Shown here piece by piece: positions 1 to 11,640 of a stretch of DNA of 64,000 nt (position 1 is the stretch's first letter; every line of letters begins with the position of its first letter). The stretch spans positions 16,848,385 to 16,912,384 of the forward strand of contig CM043870.1 of NCBI GenBank assembly GCA_023846275.1, given 5' to 3'. The notes under the pieces were generated by a model, which had not been told where the DNA came from, did not search any database, and was given only the letters and a program-made list of their open reading frames with translations. Position numbers and translations under genes: made by a program. This DNA comes from Vanilla planifolia. Its lineage: Eukaryota; Streptophyta; Magnoliopsida; Asparagales; Orchidaceae.

Positions 1-1130
1 TTGTTCAACTTTAAGAGACAGAGGTATTCTCAAAGATTTATTTAAGATCTAGATGCTATGAAAAAAATTAGAGAAGAAGAAATATTAAAGTTAGCATTTG
101 AACTTGATATGATTATTTAGAGACTTGTACTCTCATTTGAGTTAAGAAATGCACCAACTAATTTCATAGACATCATGAATGAAGTATTTAAAAAGTGATT
201 AGTTGACTTTATTTTTATATTCATTGATGATATTCTAATCTACTCTAGAAGTAAATATAAGCATACTCAATATCTTTAAATGATGATACAATGATGGAAG
301 GAATATCAATTATTTACCAAATTCTTACAGTGTTTTTTTCCAAGCTAAAGAGTATTTCATTCTTCAGGCACATAATAACCATCAAAGGATTAAAAGTGGA
401 TGGACAAAAGGTGGTAGCAATAATTGAAAGTTTCAAGCCCATAAATATCATCAAAGTACAAAGTTTCATGGGACTAGGTATTATCGAAAGTTTGTTAAAG
501 GGCTTTTTTAAATTTTCACTTCTTTGTTAGAAGTTATCTAAAAGAAAACTCCATTTATCTAGTTCAAAAGTGGGAGAATATTTTTCAAACATTAAAGAAA
601 AAGTTGACAATTGGACTAGTATTCACTTTAACTAATTCTAGAAAAAGAGTTTCAAGTTTATGTAGATCCTTCATTATGAGGATTAGAGGCAAATTTAATG
701 CAAAACTAGGAAGGCCATAGCTTATGTTTTTTGATAACACTAGCCCCATGAGGATACTTATGTTGTGCATGACTTAGAGTTGGTGGTAATCATTTTTGCA
801 CTAAAGGTTTGGAGACATTATCTTTTTGTGTAAAGGCTCAAATCTATTTCGACAACTAGAGTTGAAAATATATCTTTGCACAAAACAATTAATTTGCACC
901 AAATGCATTGGTTAGAATTAATAAAAGATTAACATAAAGTTATATACCAACAAAAAAACCAATGTTGTGGCAAATGCATAAAAGAAAAATAAAGTTGAAT
1001 AAGTTCAACTCAACAATAGAAGATGCTCAATTTTGCATTGAAATGAATAGACAACTAATAAAAGAAATTTTAATGAAGTCATAATACTACAAAAATGGCT
1101 CCAATATTTAAAATATTTTCATAACAAAGA
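1..1130 (+). pseudogene. Gypsy reverse transcriptase and RNase H remnant
   Basis: Frame by frame, the translation resembles the RT palm of Ty3/gypsy. A block near 130-180 contains RNAPTNFIDIMNEVF, and at about 220-245 comes FIDDILIYS, which keeps the catalytic DD pair. Then a K-G-x-K-V-D segment appears near 390-410, and a F-M-G-L-G-...-Y-R-K-F-V-like segment near 465-500. RNase H traces follow at about 540-830 (KAIAYVF, then a HDLELVV-like block and a VWRHYLF block). Stops such as those at 118-120 and 198-200 break the frame. It encodes no functional enzyme. The family assignment is secure; exact domain borders are approximate. Confidence 0.82.
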
Positions 1131-1204
1131 TGAAGAGTTATATAAAATCAAAACAAAAATTTTGGGGGGCAATAAGCTAAGTTTTATCTTAACTAGGAGA
1201 ATGG

Positions 1205-2330
1205 TTTAAATCTATTATAAGAATAGGTTGCATATTCCCAACTAGGAGAAAATATGGTAAATCTTATTGTAGGAAGCCCATGGGTCTCGATGATAGAAAC
1301 ATGCTAGCATAACCATATAAAGATATAAAAGGTAAATTTGGCAGCCAAAGATGAAGAAAAACATACAATAAATGATAAGTGAATGTCTAATGTATCAACA
1401 AATCAAAGGATACAAAAAAAAAGCTAGTTTAACTTTTCAACCATTTTTTATACTATTGTAAAATTAAGAAGAAATTTTTATAAACTTTATAGTCAACTTA
1501 CCAAAGACAAATCAAGGTAAGGATGCTATATGGGTTTAAGTAGACTGATTAACAAAATTGGTTCATTTTCTACCCAATAAAACAAAATAAACCATCAAAA
1601 TACTAGTGTAATTATACAGTGATGTAATAGTAAAATTATATGGATTACCAAGATTAATAATGTCTAAAAAAGGCTCCAAGTTTACTTTACAATTTTAGAA
1701 GAGTGTGTAAGAAGTGTTAGCTACTCGATTACAGTTTAGAACAGCCTTTTATCCATAGACTAATAGGAAAAATAAAAGAACAATTAAAACATTAAAAGAT
1801 ATGCTAAAACTATGTATATTAGATATTGGAGGAAGTTGGGATTCTCATCTTTCATTAATTGAGTTACTTATAATAATATTTATTAATCAAGTATTAAGAT
1901 AACACCATTCAAGCATTGCATGAAAGAAAATGTCAATCTTCTATAAATTGAAATGAGAAAAGTGAAAAAGCAATTGTTGTGTCAGATAGTGTTGTTGAAA
2001 TGAGAAAAAAAGTAAAGATCATAAAAAAAATAATGAAGGTACAAGACCGACAAAAGAAATATTATAACTCTAAACACGAGAAGAAGGAATTTTAGGATGG
2101 AGATCATGCATTTATCAAGAAAAGATCCATCATTAGATTTGGAAAAAGGTGGAAAGATAAAGCTAAGGTATTTTGGAATTTTCTAAATAATTGAAATGGT
2201 AGGTGAAGTGGCTTACAAAGTAGCACAACCAACAAATCTAATAGGGAGTCATAACATATTCTTTATTTCTTCAATGAGTAAGTATGTTGAGGATCTAACA
2301 CACATGTTAGACTAGGTTTCAAACATGTTT
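1205..2330 (+). pseudogene. Gypsy integrase remnant (zinc, core and GPY/F regions)
   Basis: An HHCC-like segment is readable at about 1205-1420, ending in CLMYQQIKGY. The catalytic core follows at about 1470-2010. DAIWV, LTKLVHFLPNKTK and GGSWDSHLSLIE are recognisable, as is a block corresponding to the conserved T-A-F-H-P-Q-T region (TAFYP, then a stop, then TNRKNKRTIKTL). The first catalytic Asp remains, but the second (now in MSKKGSKF) and the Glu (now Lys in NRKNKRT) are lost. A GPY/F-like stretch with SMLRI closes the domain near 2290. Many stops interrupt it. It lies between RNase H and a chromodomain remnant, as expected for chromoviruses. Confidence 0.8.
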
Positions 2331-2332
2331 GA

Positions 2333-2512
2333 GTCACAACCAAATTTGAACTAGAAAGAAGGGACAATAAAGGTTTTAGCAAGATGAGTAAAGAAATTAA
2401 GAAACAAACAAATTCTAATGGTGAAAGTGATGTGGACAAATCAAATAGGGAGAGCGGCAATGTAGATATTAGATGATAAGATGAAAAAGTATCTCTCTAT
2501 GTTCTAAAGTTT
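2333..2512 (+). pseudogene. Chromodomain-like C-terminal tail of the gypsy relic
   Basis: Downstream of the integrase, degenerate frames give a pattern recalling the chromovirus chromodomain. There is a V/L-x-R-x-x-K-x-L-R-like block, then K-V-x-W-T-x-Q, and finally an E-x-K-K-Y-L-S-M-F-like end near 2485-2510. This domain tethers integration to methylated-histone chromatin in intact members. Stops are present. The assignment relies on position and pattern, not on an alignment. Confidence 0.6.
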
Positions 2513-2530
2513 AAAAAAAATTATAAGGAA

Positions 2531-3930
2531 TGATAACATCTTAACTTGTAAATCAAAGAGGTTTGAGTTAAATATAATTTTTGAAAATTTTATAACTTTT
2601 TTAGAAATTATCCCAAGAAATTTTAAATTTTATAATGGATTGTATAATGCAATAAAGCAATCATACAATACAATTTAGTGTGATGTTAAGAGAAACTTAG
2701 TTAAATAAAATGTATAATAACATAAGGGACATCATATAATATGAAAAATAAGAAACTAAGCATTATCAAAAGAGGTAAATGAGTTCAAGAGGACAAAGAA
2801 GGGAAGAATTAGATCATACAATATTACATAAGAGAAACATAACTTAAAACCAAGTAAGAGAATAAATATGTTGATTATAGTAAATAATATCATAAATGTA
2901 CAATGAAGAAACCATGCAAGTCTCATAAAATTAAAGAGGCTTCATATAGGAACATCATCAGTTATGATATAACAAAAGCATGTAATAAAAAGGATCATAC
3001 AAAACAATACAAAGAAATCATACAATATGAGGTAAGAAAGATGTCTGAGTTGAATAAGTTGAATATGATCATACGCATATAATAAAGTGGATAATGTAAG
3101 TACAATAAGTGTAAATAAGTTTAGATGAAGAGAAATTTAATCATCATATAATACAAAAATATGGACTATATAAGTATGATGAAGAGAAATGAAAAAGGCT
3201 TTAAAAATTAAAATGATGAATGATTGCATTAATCATTACAAGGAGAGTCTAGGTGATGGGAAACCATCAGAGTTAAGTTAAAAAAAGATGAAGTACTAAA
3301 TTAAATGGTCATGGCTATTTGGGGAAGATGGATAGTTGAGAGGCTAGAGGACGATCAGTTGTGTATATAAGAGGGTGTAGCAGAACATTGGAGAGACTTT
3401 TTAGGAAAATTCTGAGCAATTATCTTTGAACATGTGTGTTAAAGTGAAAGGATAGTGAAGGAAGGAGTATCTCTAAGTGTTTGAGAGAATTTAGACAAGT
3501 TAAAAGCCAAACCAAGGTGATTTTAATCACATGTATTATAGCACCCAAGGAATTGAAGCAAAGATTTAAAGTTATGTGAGACCATTAAATGGAAATTGAG
3601 AGGTAGACAACTTGTATTATGTGTATATTCTTGATGGTTGATGTTTCTAAGTTAGAGGCCCTTAACTAATATTATTAAATTGCAAATACTTGTGGATGTT
3701 TGAATGGATTAGTTAGTGTTCATGGTTTATGTTTGACGAGTGTTGTCTATAAACGAGTAAAGGTTTATGTGATGATCTCACATGAAAATCTTGAGGATGT
3801 TTGATTCTTCATTTAAATTGTAATGATTGACACATGTTTGATTTCTCAAATAACATTAGTGTGTGATGCATTACATTTCTTGTTTACAACCTTTATATAT
3901 TTTCATACTAGGGAATTAATGTTCACAAAA
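2531..3930 (+). repeat. Probable 3' LTR of the chromovirus relic
   Basis: The element's coding remnant ends near 2512 and is followed by an A-rich tract and then TGATAACATC. This resembles the junction in gypsy elements where a purine-rich stretch precedes an LTR starting with TG. A TATATAA box sits about 830 bp further on. The 3' end is not defined: no clear CA plus target-site duplication was found, and no partner LTR is in the window. The stretch has no coding capacity. Confidence 0.45.
3364..3370 (+). promoter_or_regulatory. TATA-box-like TATATAA in the putative LTR
   Basis: TATATAAGAGGG lies in the middle of the putative LTR, where a U3/R border would be expected. Such strings are common by chance in DNA this AT-rich, so support comes only from its position. 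Confidence 0.3.
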
Positions 3931-6900
3931 AGTAAAAGAAAGAAAAGTAAAAGTCTACTTGTGATGGTAGTCTCAAAAGAAAATGAAAAATAAATTTATG
4001 ATAAGAGAAAAATATTTGGTGATGGGAAAGAAAAATTTAAAAGATAATATGATGAACGATTATTCAAAATGACGACTATCATTCTGAAATGATTACCTAA
4101 GAAATAAGCCAAAAGAGTTATTTATCGATTTATGTTAGAACGATATGTTCATAAACATGTCTAATTGTTTATGAAAAGACATTACCCTAAGCTAATCCTT
4201 AAAAGATGAAAAGATAAAAAAAAAGTAAAATTATAAAAATGATAGATAAATAAAAGAGTTACAAAACTTTACATATATGAACGTACTTTTACAATTGAAC
4301 TAATAATGATTGACTCAATTTATTTTTAACTTAACACTTTTGAGTCAAAATTATGCACACCGTAGAGATACAAAGGAGTAATGAAGAACAACTTATGATG
4401 ATTTGATATAAAAGATTCTTATTTTCCATTTCATAGTTTTTATCCAGTTAAAAAAATGACATGTATTAGAAATTTAAACATGAAGTTGATTTAATACTTG
4501 GTTTGTTAACACTTGTAACACATATGTTTTTAAATTTTTTAACTGTTAAATGGTTATGTTGTTTTCTTATTAGTAAATGTGGTTTAATGCCAAGTGGTTT
4601 TAAAACAATATTTGATTTCTCTTTGACAAAATATTTTAAAAAAGGATTGTTAATTAAAAGGATTTTTTATTAAAAAAGATCTTTTATTACTTGTTTTATG
4701 CAAAAAGTAAAAGAAAAGATTTCATGTTTTCAAAATAGTAAAGAAAAAATAAAATTGGGAAAGGTTAGGTAGTCACCTAATAAACCAAGTTGCGTATGCT
4801 TAACCACCCTAGGTCATCTTTACCTTGTGGCAAATTGTGATCGAGGAAGAGAAAGAAAAAGAGGAAGAATCTAGCTTATGACTTCTTTTGAAAACCAAAG
4901 CCCTCATGCAAAAATTTCAATGAAGGAAATCAAAATTAGCCAATATACCAATATGAAATTTTATTCCACATCAAGTTTTTAATATGATATACATAATATT
5001 AATTACATTGAAAAATAATAATATTTGTAGTCTTATTTGCAAAAGACATTCCAATTCAAATCAACATTGTTCAAATTCCTAGAAAAAATAAAAAAGCTTC
5101 GAGGAGAGAAGTTGCCCCTAAATAAAATGACAAATTGAATTAAACACTTTTATTCCTATGAAGCTCTGATAATAACTTATTATGATCCTTTTTAACCCAT
5201 CAGAAAAATATTATTTGGGATAGCAAGTTTACTTAAAAAAATTATCATTAATGCTTCATCTCTTATGCTCATATTATATTACTTTGGTATCAATATTTAT
5301 TAATAACTTATTTTATCTTTTAACTCATGTGATATGGAATATACTTAACATGAAACTAACCAAAATATGTAACAAATAATACAAAGTGATATTATTCTAA
5401 TAACAATAGCAAAGAACTTCAAATAAGTTATTCTTAACATATCATTTGAGGTTTTAAACCTAGCATTATTTATTACATTAGATCATATCTACATGTACAA
5501 GATTTTTATTCCTCAAAAAATCTAAGAATGATCTTAAAAAGGCTTAAATTTTTATTATAAGTCTTAGTTACTATATTACCCAAGAGCTTTTTTCTTTAAT
5601 TTTGCATTTTCCTCTAGAACAATTTCTTCAAAATCTCTTAGATCACCTTCACTTGCTCTTTGCTTTCCTCTTCAAACTATGGCTGAGTGATGCACATCTA
5701 AAATTCTCCAAAATGAAACTTTTTAAGTCATAGTCAATATTGTTGTTATATTTGTTTTCATGATTTTTCATATGCTCTACCTTTTAAATACCTCTAAAAA
5801 TTGTTTCACTTCATGTGGATGCCTTTTTACCATCTAACATTTTATTTACAAAGGTTTTCTATCAATTGAACTGACCTTTATATCAATTTTTTTGTCTGTT
5901 CATCATTTCAGGTTTTAAATATTATTCAGTTTCTTCAAATCATATAAGTATAATCATTAGATTTGTATTATATGATTTTTTATCTTAATAAAATTTGTAT
6001 TCATTTCTTCTTATTATACTATTATGATCTCATTATTCTATTGTATGATTGTTCACTATAACCCACAATCTATAATGGTCCATGTTCTTATGTCTTAATC
6101 GTACTAATACAATAATTATATCATATTGTCCAATTATTTCAACAAATCTTTCCTTGAGCCATTTTCACATTAAGCCTTTTCTCATTACATAATTGTATGG
6201 CATGATATACTCATGTCATACTATATAATCCTATATTTTTTGGATTTCTTAGTTTCACATGGTCATACTCATACATTTGTCTTGTTGTACTTGTACTATC
6301 AGGGGTATTTCTATCCTTTGTACTATAAGATGATGTATTATTTATCGATTATTTGCTTTTATGTATTAACATCCTAGTATGATGTCATGATAGTCTTGTA
6401 CAATCCTAGGCTTAATTTTGTATACATTCACACTTATCTCATGTTTATTCTCTCTTTCTTCATGGTCATATCATACATTAATCCATTAACCACGTCACCT
6501 TTCAAATAGTTCTGACCCATAGCAAATTATGCTCCATTATATATTATAGTAATCATACTTGTATGATAAAATCTTATACACCAAATCTATCCACCTGATT
6601 GGTTATCTCACTCCATCGTAGTGTATGATTTTATTCTATCATATTATATAATACCTTAAAATCATGAAACCTCAAAAAATTTCAAAAAAAATTATAAAAG
6701 TTTAAATGATTAAAATCACTATTTCATAGCTTCTTTCTCCTTAAGATCATTAAACATTTTTCTAATATTCTTCCTTTCAATATCACATAGATAAATTTTA
6801 TTAAACTATTTTGTCTCTACTTACCATTTTATAGGAATATTGCACAATTTTCTCCTTTCGATTACTTTTAATCTTTTCAATAATTATGCAATTCCATGTC

Positions 6901-9162
6901 TTTTAACTGTTTGAAATCTAATAGTTTTGCCTCTACACTTGTTTTCTCTATTGTTCACTATTTAGGTTTTAAGAAATTTATGAACTTTAGGTAATATTAA
7001 ACTCCTAATTAAATCAAAATTTAGGAAAGCTTAATGTTGCTTGTATTTTTCAATTATTTCAATCCCAAAAAAATGTTGATTAATTATGTATGATTCGTGT
7101 TGATGAGATCTACCCATTAGTCAAATTTTATCTCTTATGGTGAAGTTTAGTACTTTAGTAACTTTTTAAACTTGATATGCTTAAAATTATTATTTACAAG
7201 CTTCGAACTCAGTCCAATTTTTTATTCTACGATTATAATACCACTTTTTTTAGTAAAGAAAATTTTATCAAGCTTGTGTCAATTAGCTCATGTCTTTATT
7301 AACTTTCATAATTTGTCAAGTCCATCTTGTTGACCCCATATCCTTTCAGGTTTAAGGATAAAAAATCCAAGATCTTATAGCTACTTATCAAATGTTTAAA
7401 ATGTTATGAATAGTGAATCAATGTTTGAAAAAGTGAAGTTGAATGTTCAATTCACATACAAATAAGAGGACAAATGTTAGCCGTATTACTCAAAATGTAT
7501 TGCTCAACTTTCAAATCATGGAGCCAAAGAACCCATTTCTTAGTGGTGTGGCTGCGTATCAAGAGCTCATCTTCTAAAATTTATTATGGTTAGAATTGTT
7601 ATACCTTTCAATCATTATTATATGGCACATAGAACTTCATAGATTGCTTCTTATGCATATTTTTAACTTATAACTCCATCTTATGAAGTAAAACAAGTAA
7701 AGAACTACTAAGTAAAATTAAGATTTTAAGGTCTAAATGCTTAAAACATCATTAGGATTAAAATTTGTGCAAGAAAACCTTGAATCACCCTTGAAACATT
7801 GCTTTATTCATAATTTGCATAGTGATCATACTGAATCATGTCATTCATTGTATTGGTATAATCTACCTCTTGTTTTGTGTCTCATTATAGATTTTAATTA
7901 AGATTACATGATGTATAATTATGATGGCTTTATCATATTAGTACGATCTTTTATTTAACCTAGGCTAACTAAGCGTTGCTTGGTTATTACATGATATAGA
8001 TAGCTATTGACCATGTACGAGTCCAAGCTATGTTATGTGTGCTCAACAAAACTTATGAATCATATGCTATGACATAATATGTCATACTTGTATTAACCAT
8101 TTCTCTAATGGCACTTTAAAATAATTTAATTAAAAAATATGAGGTAATGGTGTTGTGAATACACAATTCTACAACGTTTGAGGATAATCATCTTGTAGAA
8201 TATAGAATAAATTAATTGGATCACCTTCATATAATTACGATGTTAATATCATACATGTATGAAATGTTTAACCCTTAGCTCTTTAAGTAAATGTACTAAG
8301 AGAATGCTTTTTTACAAATATGATCCCATTATTGTAATCATATGAAATATCTACAAACCCACAAGCAATGCACTTTATGAAAAACTTCACTATTCATTAT
8401 CGATCAACTTATTAATATGTGTATGATCATATATGCAAGTGAATAATAAATGTATCGTACTTGTATTATACTAGTGATTGTCTAATATAAATTTTTGAAA
8501 ACCCAAGAAAGTTTTTAAGGGTGTGCTTGGAGCATGCATCATACAGTACAACAACCATAAGAAACCCTTTCTTAATACTCATTGCCTCTGTTTGATCTCT
8601 CTTTCATTTTAGTATGATAAAAAATTAAATAGTTAACTTCTAGTTAATCACTTTGAAAATTTAATTTCAAGTCATTAAAACTTCTCAATTTGTAGTCTAA
8701 TCACTTAGAGAGTATAAATATATATTGCATAAGAAGGAGCTAAAGAACACACTTGCAAAAATCTTAAGAAGAAGAATAAGAGACTTGGTTAGAGAAATAA
8801 TTTACACATTATTTCATCTTTTAAGCTATTATTTATGAGTAAAGGTGAATTTTAATATTTGTTGTTTTGATTTACATAATCAAATATTACTTGATAACAT
8901 ATTTCTATTTCATTTAGTAATAATGTCATAAGGTTTATTTAAGTGAAAGATATAGGTTTTATGTCCTTTTCATTTGTACAAGTGTTGTGATCCTTATAAA
9001 GCTATTGTTATAACTCTTTTGAATCTCTTGTGTTGTCTACTTTGGGCTTGTTTTTATTTTCCATTTTAATGAAATTTGTAATGTAATGATGTATTACTGT
9101 TAAATGTAAAAGTAAATTTGTACAATGTGTAGAGTCATTTATTGTTTCACCATGCATGGCAG
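3931..9162. other. AT-rich gene-free stretch with recurrent TGTATGAT/ATCATACA motif
   Basis: No gp210 exon or retroelement domain is readable on either strand. The stretch is dominated by A+T. Variants of TGTATGAT/ATCATACA recur at roughly 5930-6660 and 7800-8550, and also in the putative LTR at about 2640-3180. A GCTCTGATAATAACTT string at about 5163-5178 resembles the complement of the tRNA-Met primer-binding site that borders plant LTR elements. It suggests, weakly, that part of this stretch is a minus-strand LTR relic. Confidence 0.4.
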
Positions 9163-9378
9163 GGTTTAGGTGGAGACTTGTATGTTGTTAAAGGAGCTGA
9201 AATTGGTCATGAAATTGTTAGCGCTAAGTTGCTTGAACCAACCCTAGAACATGTTGGAGACGAAGTTACTATAACTATTACTGAAGCAATGTCGCTTGAT
9301 CCTCCTTCACAAGTTTTTGTGACTGTTGGTGTTGTGATATATTACCGTCTCAAGTTTATTCATCAAAATTCTTCTCGA
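9163..9378 (+). pseudogene. GP210: gp210 nuclear-pore glycoprotein, isolated upstream exon
   Basis: After a CAG acceptor, the frame reads a block typical of the N-terminal third of plant gp210. It contains GGDLYVVKGAEIGHEIVSAK, then EAMSLDPPSQVFVTVGVV and IYYRLKFIHQN. gp210 is a single-pass membrane protein of the nuclear pore with a very large lumenal domain, and this exon belongs to that lumenal part. The best donor is GAG|GTTCC at 9379; the frame stays open to 9408, so the 3' border is uncertain. The next recognisable gp210 exon is 5.6 kb away and corresponds to a position several hundred residues further on, so many exons are missing between them. The exon itself shows no lesion. Confidence 0.85.
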
Positions 9379-10458
9379 GGTTCCAACTGCACACTGCAAT
9401 TAATATAGTAATACTTGTGAAGTGCTCAATGTGGCAAGCTATGCATTGAACCAAAAGGGGTTTCTTTTTTTCCCCTCTTCTCACTTTAATGAAAGAATCA
9501 ATTTAAGACTTGATGCTAAGTTTTTGGAAAGATGGAATCAAAATTGAGGACGATATTTCAAAATATCTGAAGTTATGAAACTTCATGATTGCTCTCAAGG
9601 AACATAGAAGACATTGTGGGTATTTTATGTCAAGTGCTCTCGACGAGTTATGAGTCATCTAAAGGTGGAAGTTAAGAGACTAGGTGACTTGTAGAGACAA
9701 TGGTTGCTTGATAAATTTATCATTGGTCAATGCAAGGATTGCAACAAGTGAGGCATGATGAATGCTATTGGTGTAGGATTGATAGGACAGGTTGTGCCAC
9801 GAGCTACAATTATCATAGCACAAGATGGAGAATCTTATCTTCTCATTTGTTGTAGTGCAAGTTTTGTGGTTGATGCATGAAGTTTAGGCTTCGTGACTAA
9901 GCACATCCAACATACTAGATGTTATTAAGGCTAATTCTATCTTTTTGGAAGAAGTAGATGAGGAGGTAATAAACCATATTAGATTTGTTCCCACTCTTTT
10001 TGAAGGGCATAGAGAACCTTCAAAGTTGAAGCTAACATGGATCTACTATCTTATGATAGGAAGGTAAAAGCTGAGAAACTTGATATGGATCAATTTTCTC
10101 GAGTTGTGTTTTTTCTTTACATATGCTTATTTATTGATTTATGCTTGACATCATGGAATGCCCATCTATGGATCAATTTGATGTAAGAGATTTTGTGCAT
10201 TGATTTGAGAACATTAAATAGTGTATTTAGTAGGAATTGGATAGGTGAAGAGGTTCGTCAACGTTTGCTAAAGCAACATACTGATGCTTTTTTGAGAAAC
10301 CACATAAAAGAGTACCATCCACTCAAGGGTTGGCTATTGGCTAGATAGCTTGTGAAGAGCGATAAAGAATACCACCAAGTTGAAGAATAGAGCAAAAGAT
10401 TTGTCTCTTGTATGATGCCCCATTGTCAAATATTAGGATATTGGCATGATTATGTGGG

Positions 10459-10960
10459 ATGAAGAAATCAAGAAGCATAATTAGAGTAGCTGCTCAAGGT
10501 GGAGCATTGAAGCTAAGTTGTTTGCTATGTAGATCTCCTATCATGATGGTCTCAAAAAAGGATGAGTTAAAGATATTCATTGATTATCATGTGCTTAATA
10601 GAATCACTATTAAAAACAAGTTATTCACTACCCCAGGTTGATCATTTCCTGGAACAATTGAGACATGCATGAGTATTGACCAAACACGACTTATTGTTCG
10701 GATACAGTCATGTTGACATCCACTAATAAAGTTGAGGACGACATTTAAGAATTGATGAGGATTATTTGAGTAACTTGTAATGCCATTTGTACCATCCATA
10801 TTGACTACTTTGTGGTGGTTTAAGTGGCATTCTAATTATAACTTTAGTGTCAAAGAGCATGTAGAATGTGTGGAAGGATTTGAAGCTACATTTATGTAAG
10901 TTAAACATGAAGAAGCGTGAATATGAGTTGACCACCTTAATCAATCTAGGATTTGAGGTA
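10459..10960 (+). pseudogene. Gypsy RT remnant
   Basis: The frame reads SPIMMVSKKDELKIFIDYHV, followed by LNRITIKNK, which corresponds to the RT block with V-K-K-K-D-G and D-Y-R-x-L-N-x-x-T-x-K-N. A stop comes just after. Further traces in other frames (EHVEC, then a LKLHLCKLNMKK-like block near 10855-10915) match the region that follows the catalytic Asp pair, which is itself missing. It is non-functional. Confidence 0.75.
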
Positions 10961-11094
10961 AGAATGGAATATGAACGTCCATGTGGTTATGGTTGATACC
11001 TATCCATGTTATTAAGGTTAGAAAACCTTGGAGGCATCCCAATACCTTTGAAGGCTCATTGGAGGCTTTGCTGAGAGCACTACTCCATTGCATG

Positions 11095-11620
11095 TGCTTA
11101 TTTGAGCAAGCAAGTTCAAGTGGAAGGAAGACTAAGAAAACTATTTTTCTTATTGAAGGAGAAAAACCATGAGATATCAAAACTTGCATTACTTGACTCA
11201 TGGTATATGTTCAAGATAGAGTTAGACACATCAAAATATGTTATTGGAGTAGTGTTTAGATTGCATGATCTATGGCATAATACTCTAAGCTATTGCAAGA
11301 AGCTTGGAGGAAATACCCAATGAATAATAAGAAGTTGCTTGCATTATGTGCTAAAAAGCTTTTTATTTGTATGTCGTCGACATTATATTCACTTGGATCA
11401 TTGACTCCCCAGTGCTTGCAAACAAATATGAAGAGGCAACAAGCTTGACACTTGAAGTGGTTAATTTATTTGTAGCAATTGAGTATTTTGGTCAAATAAA
11501 AGAGTGTCTAAGTGAAACTCATTGACATGCTCCTTAGAGCCTTGGTGAGCAAGAAACATGCCAACAAGAGGCTAAATCTTTACTTTTTATTGTTGGTAGA
11601 TTATGGGAAAGCATCTCAAT
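11095..11620 (+). pseudogene. Gypsy RNase H remnant
   Basis: Readable blocks are FKWKED near 11115, KLALLDSW and FKIELDTSKYVIGVVFR near 11180-11260, then LSYCKKLGG. They correspond to the start of the Ty3/gypsy RNase H domain, including a D-x-S/T region. After a frame change come a HLDH-like block near 11390 and a NKRVSK-like block near 11500, matching the H-T-D-H and I-x-Y-K-x-G regions. Several stops and frame changes break the domain. Confidence 0.7.
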
Positions 11621-11640
11621 GAACTTTTGGGAGGATTATT

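Larger units (their letters stand above)
1..2530 (+). mobile_element. Ty3/gypsy chromovirus relic (pol, 5'-truncated by window)
   Basis: Broken reading frames on the + strand give, in the usual Ty3/gypsy order, reverse transcriptase, RNase H, integrase and a chromodomain-like tail. They are followed by a short A-rich stretch and a possible LTR start (TGATAACATC at 2531). This order (RT-RH-INT-chromodomain) is diagnostic for plant chromoviruses. Every domain holds several stops and frameshifts, and the DNA is far more AT-rich than an active element, so this is an old, dead copy. The 5' part (gag, protease, start of RT) lies beyond the window edge. Confidence 0.85.
9500..11640 (+). mobile_element. 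Second Ty3/gypsy relic (internal region only)
   Basis: Degenerate frames on the + strand give an RT entry block near 10520-10640 and an RNase H domain near 11095-11620, in Ty3/gypsy order. The part before 10450 may be decayed gag/protease, but no diagnostic motif is visible there. The central RT palm with its catalytic Asp pair cannot be found and seems deleted. No integrase or LTR was recognised. It sits in the gap where several gp210 exons should be. Confidence 0.72.
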
